NCBI GenBank assembly: GCA_030762935.1
Contig: CM060883.1
Span: forward strand, 91,518,001-91,582,000
Source of the DNA: Hymenopus coronatus
Taxonomy: Eukaryota > Arthropoda > Insecta > Mantodea > Hymenopodidae
DNA length: 64,000 nt
Reading direction: 5' to 3'
The notes under the pieces are model-generated. The model was given only the letters and a program-made list of their open reading frames with translations. It was not told where the DNA came from and did not search any database. Shown one piece after another: positions 55,700-64,000 of this stretch (position 1 is its first letter; each line of letters opens with the position of its first letter). Position numbers and translations under genes: made by a program.

Positions 55700-57010
55700 A
55701 CAGTGGTCGTGGTAGTTCTGGTGCTAGTGCTGGTGGTAGTGCTAGTGATGCTAGAGGTAGTGCTGGTGGTGCTAGTGGTGGTATTGGTTTTGGCGGTGGT
55801 AATGCTGGTGGTAGTGCTAGAGGTGCTAGTGGTAGTGGTGGTGGTGGTAGTGCCTGTGCTAGTGCTGGTGGTAGTGCTAGTGGTGCTAGTGGTGCTAGTA
55901 GTGGTGGTGGTAGTGCTGGTACTAGTGCTAGTGGTAGTGGTAATGGTGGTGCTAGTGGTGATGGTACCGTTAGTGATGGTTGTACTGGTAGTGGTAGTAT
56001 AATATTGGTGGTGCTGGTGATAATGCTGGTGGTAGTGCTAGTAGTGCTAGTGGTAGTTCTAGTAGTGGTGGTACTGGTAGTGGTGGTGTTAGTGATGGTG
56101 GTAGTGCTAGTGGTGCTGGTAGTGGTAGTGGTGATGGTACGGTTAGTGGTGGTTGTACTGGTAGTGGTAGTATAATATTGGTGGTGCTGGTGATAATGCT
56201 GGTGGTAGTGCTAGTAGTGCTAGTGGTAGTTCTAGTGGTTGTTGTACTGGTAGTGGTGGTGGTGGTAGTAGTAGAGGTAGTGGTGGTGGTACTGGTAGTG
56301 GTGGTGGTAATAGTAGAGGTAATGGTGGTATTGGTAGTGGTGGTGGCAATGGTACTGATAGTGGTAGTTGTGGTAGTGGTAGTGCTGTTGATGGTGCTGG
56401 TAGTTCTGGTAGTGGTAGTAGTAGAGGTAGTGGTGGTACTGGTAGTGGTGGTGGTAATGGTACTGGTAGTGGTGGTTGTGGTAGTGGCAGTGCTGTTGAT
56501 GGTGCTGGTAGTTGTAGTGGTGGTGCTAGAGGTAGTGTGGTGGTAGTGGTAAGGGTACTGTAGTGATGGTAGTGATGGTGGTGCTGCAAGTGGTAGTGGT
56601 GCTGATAGTGGTAGTAGTAGTGGTATTGGTAGCGGGAGTGCTAGTGGTACTGGTAGTGGTGGTAGTAGTGGTAGTGGTGGTGATACTGTTATTGGTAGTG
56701 GTGGTGCTGGTAGTGGTAGAGGTGGTGGTCGTACTGGTGGTGGTGGTAGTGGCAGTGGTACTGGTGGTGGTGGTAGTGGTAATGGTAATGGTGCTGATAG
56801 TGGTAGTGGTAACAGTGGTGGTAGTTGTATTGGTATTGTGGTGGTACTGGTTATGATAGAGGTGGTGGTGGTGGCCGTGGCAGTGGTAGAAGTAGTGGTA
56901 GTAGTAGTGGTAATAGTGGTGCCGTGGTATTGGTAATGGTGGTGGTAGTGCTCATGCTAGTGGCCGTGTTAGTGGTAATGGTGGTGGTAGTGGCAGTGGT
57001 AGTGATAGTG
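55700..57010 (+). repeat. GGT/AGT-type triplet repeat, array 2
   Basis: GGTAGTGGTGGT-type sequence, with TAATATTGGTGGTGCTGG repeated at about 56000 and 56172. It lies 5' of LINE A in the LINE's sense. It ends at 57010 and, after ~30 bp of unrelated sequence, the complementary ACC/ACT type begins. Confidence 0.95.
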
Positions 57011-57039
57011 GTTGCGATCCCCTCCTATACAAAAATACT

Positions 57040-57172
57040 AACTACCACTACTACCACCACTTCCAACAATACCACCTTTACTACCTCTACCACCACTGCC
57101 ACTACTACCACCACTTCCAACAATACCACCTTAACCACCACTACTACCACTACCACAGCACTTTCACCTTGG
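57040..57172 (+). repeat. ACC/ACT-type triplet repeat, array 3
   Basis: ACTACCACTACTACCACCAC and ACTTCCAACAATACCACCTT (twice) form the inverted counterpart of array 2. It lies immediately 5' of LINE B, in the LINE's sense. Confidence 0.95.
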
Positions 57173-57711
57173 CCTCCAGGGGCTCATGTCTAATGAGTAT
57201 GGGTTTTACGAACCCGGAGTGCCCGAGCTGGGCCGCTCCTCTCTTCTCTTGTTGCTCTTGGATTCGTGCTGTTTACTCTACTTGTCTGTCTTTCCTTTCC
57301 ACTATCCAAGTATTTTCTCCTCGCTGAATGTCTGAATTGCTCATCCTGGTTATGGAACTGGACAGTTTTTTTTTTTAATTTCAGTACTATGGATAGGTTT
57401 CTTAAGGATAGACATGTTACGCAGTGGGATGCGGGACCTCCACTTGCGGCCGGTGTTTTGGGTGAGTGAGCGGGCCCAACCCGACGGTAGGGTACCAGGT
57501 CTTGATGTTGGAACATTTTACTGGAGCCAAACAGAAATGAAATGCTCCCGAGGGTGAGAAAGAAGGCAAGAGAAAGAGTTGGACGTCTTTGATTGCGCCC
57601 TCACCAACTCAAGTGAGTCGAGGTTGAACAGGTAGCCTCAATCTCGAGACGGTTTCTGTTCTGTCTAGTGACCAAAGAATATTAACTAAACCTGAGCGCT
57701 AGAAGGAAGAA

Positions 57712-58340
57712 ATGACCAGGAAAATCAAGACAAAAGGATTTGAGATTCCTGAAAAAGATATAAAGATAATTCAGGAAAATACCCACGAAAATAATCTTTT
57801 TATAACCAAAATGGAAATAGAGCATAAGGTGCAGAAAGAGTTGACAGAGAAAATTACAAATGATATAGAGTTATTACGCAAAACAATATTGGTAATCCCT
57901 AATACAAAAAAGGAAGTAAAGCAAGAAATTACCACCTTGTGGAATATACAAAAAGGTTACTAATAGCCAATACCATGGCTACAAAACTGCTAACTGAATT
58001 CAAAGTAGTAACAGAGGTTGGAGCGAGTGTATTACCAATCGATATGGTGGGCGTAAGCATACAAACTGTTGGTAATAAACAGGTTGCAAATGAAAGAATA
58101 AGGAAAAGCTCTGCTAGAAATGACTTAGAGAATGAGAAAGAATTTTTAGATGTGATTGGTCAAGATTGGTCAGAAGGTATTTATAATGCAGAAAGAGCGA
58201 GTAAGGAAGAAGATGAAACGATTTTGACAAATCTAATGGATAGGAATAAAGGATCTCGTAAAGTTTTTAACTATATATCCATGTCTAAGAAAAATGCTGG
58301 ACGAAGAGGCTATAGAACCAGGAAAAATGATTTGTAGTAT
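57712..58340 (+). pseudogene. LINE B ORF1 fragment
   Basis: 57712-57963 has EKITNDIELLRKTILVIPNT then KKEVKQEI, matching the coiled-coil region of LINE A ORF1 (IPNTKTDIKK). The frame shifts near 57945 into 57939-58337, which has basic, charged helices. The zinc knuckle was not found. Truncated compared with LINE A. Confidence 0.6.
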
Positions 58341-58626
58341 AACAAAAATATGTGCATAGGAGAGGACGAGAATATTGCGAAGGATAGAATGGGAAGGTAT
58401 ACTTTCCTGATTGTAAGAGATAACAGTATAGAAACCTCTATAGGGAGCCTATTGGCAGAATGGGCCAGCAAAAATTATGTTATAATATTAAATAATACAG
58501 AAGTACCTCTTTCGAGACGAATGAAGGATCATCGTACATAGATATAACCATGTGTATAGAAAATGTTGGAAACTTAACTACAAATTTGGGATATTAGTGA
58601 TAAAGAAAACTTAAGTTATCACAAAA

Positions 58627-58698
<72 letters not shown>

Positions 58699-58722
58699 GA
58701 GAGAGAGAGAGAGAGAGAGAGA
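58627..58722. repeat. (TA)n(GA)n microsatellite
   Basis: About 19 TA units, then about 28 GA units with one break, inside LINE B. Confidence 0.97.
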
Positions 58723-59076
58723 GCTGGAAGGTGTTCCAATAGATAAACAAAATATGCATCGAAAAAATGGATGGATATATAAAGAAGAGAAGAAAGAAAT
58801 AATAGAAAAAGTTGTAGAACACATGAGGAATATAAATTATCAGAACCGCGAGGCGCAGTGATTAGATCTGACCATAAAAAAGGCTTGTAGCTCAACCTTA
58901 AGAACGAAGCAGACTTATTGACGGAATCAAGACATTGCAAAATTAAGAGTAGCCTGTACCAAAACAAAAAGGAAAGCAAGTAGATTAAATAACAAAAATG
59001 TTACAAATGACCAAAAAGAGGAAGCAAGAAATAATTATAGGCAATGCCGAAACGAACTAAAAAGAGAAATGAAAAA

Positions 59077-60815
59077 CCTGATGTGTTCCATTCACATGAC
59101 TTTCTCTACATCTCTGCAACAAATTACCGTTAAAAAGCTTCTTCTTATATTTACTTGCTGCTAATCTGCTTCTAGTTAGCAGAAATAGTCTTATTACTTG
59201 CTTCCTTGTAAGTAGAAGCGAAATAAGGGAATACCATAGGTTAAAAGCTGGTTGCTATGTGACTGAAGTTCCTTTGCTTGTATGGACACGAGTTGACAAA
59301 TTCCTGTATGAGAAAAATATAAGCTTTTAATTTCTCTACACGTACTATGTACATAGTGTATAGAGAAGGTATTGCACACCACCAACAATTCGATACCGAG
59401 ATTTTACCGGAAATATATGTTATAGGGTCCCCTGTACCCAAAAAACGTATTCTCAGAAAAAGGTCCACGTATGTGTGTGTGTGTGTGTGTCCATGTGTCC
59501 GTGTGTCCGTGTGTCTCTGAACATGATAACTCAAAAACGAAAATTAGCTTAAATACCAAACTTGGTGTTTAAGTTTAGTATCTTCCAGGGATCTGTCACG
59601 AAGATTTAGAGAAAAATCCCAGCAAAACTACCCTTTACATGGAACTTTTTTAGAAAATGTTGATTTTCTAAAAAATGGCTCTAACGATTTTGATTAAAAT
59701 GTCGTATATGAAAGATATTTACCTTACAAATAAAATGTATATTTTGAATTTTCCGGGAATAGCCTCTGAAGACTACTTTATTCTGAGTGAATTTTACGGA
59801 ATTTTGCATAACAGCTAAACCGTAAGAAATGGACAAAAACTTACTGCACAAAAGACCTAGAGCACATAAAAACACACAATTTATGCTGTATACATTTTTT
59901 TCGTGGAGCTGGTCACTTTTGAGATATTCCTTATTTTTGGTTTCAGCTTTGAAACACTTAACTTCTCTCATTCAGGAATTTGTCAATTCCTGTCCATACA
60001 AGCAAAAGAACTTCATTCACATAGCAACCAGCTTTTGACTATCACTTTAACTTATGGTATTCCCTTATTTCGCTTCTACTAATTTTTTCTCGATTATCAT
60101 GAAGTAAATAGAAGCATAAGCTTTTTAACAATAATTTGTAGCAGAGATGTAGAGAAAGTCATGTGAATGGAACACATCAGATTTTTTAAAGGTGAAACTA
60201 AAAAGCAAAGAATATTTGAAAAACAATCAACTCCATGAAAAAAATGCATATAACATCAATTGTGTCTTTTAAACTGCTCTACAATTTGTGTGTGGTAAGT
60301 TTTTTCCATCTCTTACGATTTAGCAGTTATGAAAAATTCCATAAAATTCGTCCAAAATAGTCTTCAGGGGCTATTCCCAGAAAATTCAAGATATACGTTT
60401 TATTTGTCAGGTAAATATCTTTAATATATGGCATATTAATAAAAATTGTTAATACCATTTTTTGGAAAATAAAAATTTTCGAAAAAGCTTCCATGTAAAG
60501 GATAGTTTGGGGTGGGGGATTTTCTCAGCATTTTCGTTTTGCATCCCTGGAAGATTCTAAACTTAAATGCCAAGTTTGGTATTTTACTGACTATTCGTTT
60601 TTGAGTTATCGTGTTCGCAGACACATGGACATACACACACACACATACACACACACACACATACATACACACACGGACCTTTGTGAAAATGCTTTTTTTT
60701 TATACAGGGGACCCTAAAACATATATTTCCGGTGAAATCTTGGTAGCTAATTTTTGAGTGGAGTACAATACCTTCTCTATACACTATGTACTTACTAATT
60801 ATAGAAAAAGTAAAC
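59077..60815. mobile_element. CA-rich inverted-repeat element inserted in LINE B
   Basis: Begins CCTGATGTGTTCCATTCACA and contains the inverted GTGAATGGAACACATCAG at ~60155-60180. The two halves are inverted relative to each other, each with (CA)n or (TG)n. It ends ...AGTAAACAAG where the LINE resumes. Same family as the copies at 41-45.6 and 48.2-49.2 kb. No coding frame. The position inside a LINE shows it can insert, or be inserted, after LINE B. Confidence 0.75.
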
Positions 60816-61594
60816 AAGCTAAAAGGAACATGTGGAAACTTGTATGTGCAGAAGCAGATAATGATATCTGGGGTATAGGATACAAAAATAGTGACTGATA
60901 CATTGGGCCAGAGGTCACCAATAACCGTTACTGATGAAGAACAAATAAAGATAGCAGTGGAACTATTTCCTAGACATGTAAGAGTAAGCTGGGAAAAAAG
61001 AAATTCCCCGAAGACGGAAAAGATCCCAGTATGTACAAAGGAGGAGATCGTAATTGCTGGGCAAAGAATTAAATCTAAGAAAGCAGCTATACCTTATGGA
61101 ATACTGCCAGAGGTGATAAAGGCTATAGCGACGCAAAAACCAGAGATAGTAGTAGATACAATAAACAATCTCATTAAACCCGAGGTGTTTCCAATAGTTT
61201 GAAATTCAGTCAAGCTGGTCCAAATAAAAAATCCTAGCAAAAATGAGGGGAAAAAGGCCTATAGACCAATATGTCTATTGAATGTTATAGGAAAGCTCTT
61301 TGAGCGAATTACAAATAAAAGATTAATAGAAGCAATAGAACAAGGGGAAGGACTATCGCCTAAACAATACGGCTTCAGGCAAGGAAGGTCTACCATAGAT
61401 GCAATCCATGTAGTGCAACATATACCAGAAGAAGCGAAAATAAATGCAGATAAATATGTGGTTCTAGTAACATTAGATGTTAAAAATGCTTTTAACCCTG
61501 CACAGGGGATTGTACAAGAACTAGAGAGGCAAGAGATATTTAAGAGAATGAAAAACAATCACGGAAAATCAAAATACAGAATACTCAAACTGTT

Positions 61595-62145
61595 ACAACC
61601 ACACACTACCACTATATCCACTACCACCACCACCACTACCACCTCACCACTAACACCACTATCATTACAGTATCCACGAACACTATCACTACCACCACTA
61701 CCAATACCACTACCACAACCACCACCACTACCACCATCACTACCACTAACACCACCATCATTACCACCTCCACCACTACCACTATCACCACTACTACCCC
61801 ACTACCATAACCACCATCACTACCATCATTGCCACCTCCACCACTACCATCTCCACCACTACCACCATAACCACTACCACCTCCACCACCACTTTCACCA
61901 CTACTATCACCACTACCATAATCACCATCACTACCATCACAACCACACCCACCTCCAATACCACCTTCACCACCACTATCATCACTACTACCACCACTAC
62001 CACACCACCACCTAAAAACAGGCCTGTTATGATTTGAATTCCTAAGCATAATCCTAAAAGGGAACCAAAACTTCATACAACCACTGCCACCACCACTCCT
62101 ACCACTACAACTACTTCTACTACTACCGTAATTCCTAAAAATAAC
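61595..62145 (+). repeat. ACC/ACT-type triplet repeat, array 4
   Basis: CCACTACCACCACCACTACC-type sequence directly after the truncated RT of LINE B. A ~65-bp non-repeat stretch (62025-62085) and a short (ACC)n block follow, then AAT/AAC-rich sequence to ~62215. Confidence 0.95.
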
Positions 62146-62326
62146 GATGATGATAAAACAATAATAATAGTAATAATAATAGTAATAATAATAATACCAT
62201 CAACAACGATTATAGTAATAGTTTGATATTCTTCAAAATACAATTAACCATTACTAGTTTGCACGTCTTAATAACCTAGAAATATGAACATGTTTTCATT
62301 GTGAGGGTTACACACGACAAGCTTAC

Positions 62327-62605
62327 CTGAAACAAATATGCAATCCAGTATCCTGGAGAAGTACTGGAGTCGAAAGGGAAACAGGCCAGAAGGGGCAGCG
62401 GGCGCGGTAAGGGAGAAGATAGATCGCCAAACACCAAGGGAACCGCCATCCACAACATCACAATAGCCACACACATTGTTTCAAATATTACCGTTACTCC
62501 CTTCGCCATTTTCATAGCCTTGTGAACCACTTCTGTCTGACGCTTTTGGGCCATGTGGTCAAAATAGAAAAGTGGACCTTCGAGAGTCTTAACAAGTTCT
62601 TGGAT
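62327..62605 (-). CDS. Insect odorant receptor, exon A (most 5' exon seen)
   Basis: Minus strand, 279 nt, 93 codons: acceptor TATTTTCTCAG before 62605 and donor CAG|GTAAGC after 62327, phase 0 at both ends. It reads IQELVKTLEGPLFYFDHMAQ, a membrane segment (VIFETMCVAIVMLWMAVPLV), then LPLLACFPFDSSTSPGYWIA and YLFQ. The P-F-D-x-x-x-S-P-x-Y-W-x-x-Y-x-x-Q end is the conserved second extracellular loop of insect odorant receptors (a ligand-gated cation channel with Orco). Earlier exons, including the start, were not found in the remaining 1.4 kb. Confidence 0.9.
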
Positions 62606-62609
62606 CTGA

Positions 62610-64000
62610 GAAAATAATAGATACACAATATTTATTATGTAAAGAAATCATTGCTTGCCCTTTATTAAAATACATTTTATAAGAAGTTCTTAATACATAA
62701 AACATGTTATTGTTACTTTCTGCTTTGAAATACTTTTTGTTACTAGTATGAAAATTTTCACCGCGTTTCCTAATCATAAATAAACGAAGAAAAGAATGAA
62801 ATTAAAGTACATTTCTAATACGTAATATAACAATATTGTGTTCTATCAGGAATTAATTTAAACCTGAATGCTATGGACCAGTGTTTAAGGTATAAAATAA
62901 AACAATATCATCAAAATGAATCAAGAAAATTTTACATTTGTGCAAACTATAATAAGGTGGTGCAAAACCTAATAGAACATTTTATGTTATTAATAACTGA
63001 CTAAAAGTGAAATATGTGTATATTGAATTGAACCCAACCTTTATTTACTAGTTGATTTTTGTTTTGTTTTAATATTACGTTTACACATATAGATCCACAC
63101 AACATATACACAGCAGTATTGTAATTCATAAGTTTTTATGTATATTCCAAATACTGACAAAATCCAGCCATTCCGAGACGACTCTTCAATATTGATTATC
63201 AGAACTTTACTAATTCTTTCTGCGCAAAGGTGATTTCTCTTTTTATATTGTTCATGCAGCTAAACTTCGCTTACAGTCAGCTGTAAGCAACGACGTATCC
63301 ATAACAGGGAGCTGTTCACTCATCTGCTAACATAAATGAATTCTGTCAGCTCTTGGAAATGGATTCCATTGCATCTGCTGTACAACGCCCTCTATATACA
63401 TTCCAGAAACAGATCATAAATTCATAGATGTTCCAGAATTAATTGCGGCACATATATTCCTCTAACGACTCCGTACTTCCATACTCGTCTGCTCTTCTGA
63501 AGAATTTAGCCTACATTATATTAAATAATTCAATCTTATCGAAATCTCATTTTCTATCAATTTTAATATCGTGGACTTAATAACTCATAAAAACACGCCA
63601 TAAAATTTGCACTGAATTTGCAAATCCCGGACTTAAGAACAAGTCATGAGAAATGCAGTGAATTTTGAATTATGTTTCCACCAAACCCGAACTCGCATTC
63701 TTGAAATTCTGGAGTAACTGCAGTTAAAACGTCGTTAGTCCTTGTATGCATGAGTTCACGCAAATTTGCATGCACTCTGCATCTAAAATGGCTTTTGATA
63801 ACTCAAACGGACATTTTAACAAGTCGTATGATATATTGCTAATAGTGACAACAATTTTAAACACTTTATATTTTTAGTAAGCCAGCAGCTACTGGTCTTT
63901 CATCTCTCTCCGGCACACATACTGAAGAATTGTATTCTGAACTTCCCGTCTCTCCCAATGAGAGCCAGAGAATGACAACGGTTTAACCATTCTTCTTTTC
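62610..64000. other. Intron or 5' flank of the receptor, no feature found
   Basis: AT-rich sequence with short shadow frames only. I looked for the receptor's earlier exons on the minus strand and could not support any. Confidence 0.4.

Larger units (their letters stand above)
58350..61590 (+). pseudogene. LINE B ORF2 (endonuclease tail and RT start)
   Basis: The endonuclease end reads SLLAEWASKNYVIILNN and YIDITMCIENVG (58440-58570). A TA/GA microsatellite lies at 58627-58722, then an RT-proximal linker to 59076 (ENLKREM-type charged helices). Beyond the insertion the RT resumes: NDIWGIGYKI (60866-60890), AGQRIKSKKAAIPYGILPE, KAYRPICLLNVIGKLFERI, GFRQGRSTIDAIHVVQHIPE and VTLDVKNAFN (61468-61497). 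The YADD region is absent because the copy ends at ~61590. Confidence 0.75.
57175..61595 (+). mobile_element. R1-clade-like LINE B, interrupted by a CA-rich element
   Basis: Plus strand. A ~530-bp 5' leader (57175-57711) is followed by ORF1 and ORF2 remnants. A ~1.74-kb insertion (59077-60815) splits the region between endonuclease and RT. The RT stops abruptly at ~61590, directly against ACC/ACT-type repeat array 4, so the 3' half is missing. It is related to, but clearly distinct from, LINE A. Confidence 0.8.

Noticed and set aside
55625..57193. Val-rich and Pro-rich ORFs on both strands
   Set aside because: Shadows of GGT/AGT repeat arrays 2 and 3.
61278..62076. His/Pro/Thr-rich extension of the LINE B frame and Gly-rich minus ORFs
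   Set aside because: The part after 61595 is the ACC/ACT repeat read as protein; only the RT part before it is real.

Overview
The window is a piece of a large, repeat-rich insect nuclear genome. The evidence is three in-phase exons of an insect odorant receptor on the minus strand, GT-AG introns, tRNA-derived SINEs, Tc1/mariner and Penelope-like elements, R1-like LINEs and two Polinton/Maverick elements. Almost everything else is mobile DNA in various stages of decay.

Layout. (1) About 0.1-3.7 kb holds an unrecognised cluster of small, broken, relatively GC-rich reading frames, followed by direct repeats, a duplicated TATA/ATG unit and a near-perfect 190-bp hairpin. (2) About 4-12.7 kb is an old, heavily decayed Polinton-like element on the plus strand (polymerase B N-terminus, small virion-type genes, integrase with chromodomain, minor capsid, basic core-like protein, probable major capsid). 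It is interrupted by a Penelope-like fragment and tRNA-SINEs, one with a clear 14-bp target duplication. (3) About 13-20.3 kb holds Penelope, Tc1/mariner and SINE debris and one odorant receptor exon at 17.3 kb. (4) 20,327-37,507 is a complete 17.2-kb Polinton/Maverick with ~480-bp terminal inverted repeats, 5'-AGT...ACT-3' ends and a perfect 6-bp target duplication TGCGAG. Its genes are polB(+), integrase(-), a conserved hypothetical(-), a fibre-like protein(-), packaging ATPase(-), PLA2/basic protein(+), protease(+) and capsid(+), with a spliced gene near each terminus. Most of these are broken, so the copy is dead. (5) 37.5-49.2 kb holds a 90-bp minisatellite with a mitochondrial ATP6 fragment, several copies of a CA-rich inverted-repeat element, SINE and mariner pieces, and the second odorant receptor exon. 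(6) 49.6-62.1 kb holds two R1-clade-like LINEs in opposite orientation, each flanked on both sides by the same ACC/ACT-type simple repeat read in the same sense as the element. (7) The odorant receptor exon at 62.3-62.6 kb and AT-rich sequence finish the window.

The three receptor exons join in phase (62.6 -> 49.4 -> 17.3 kb), so 12.9-kb and 31.9-kb introns contain the LINEs and the whole 17-kb Polinton. The first and last parts of the receptor lie outside the window or were not found. The observations most worth following are the LINE/simple-repeat association, the complete Polinton inside a receptor intron, its capsid fusion and lost catalytic residues, and the unexplained 0.1-3.7 kb element, which shares a small protein signature with one of the spliced Polinton genes.
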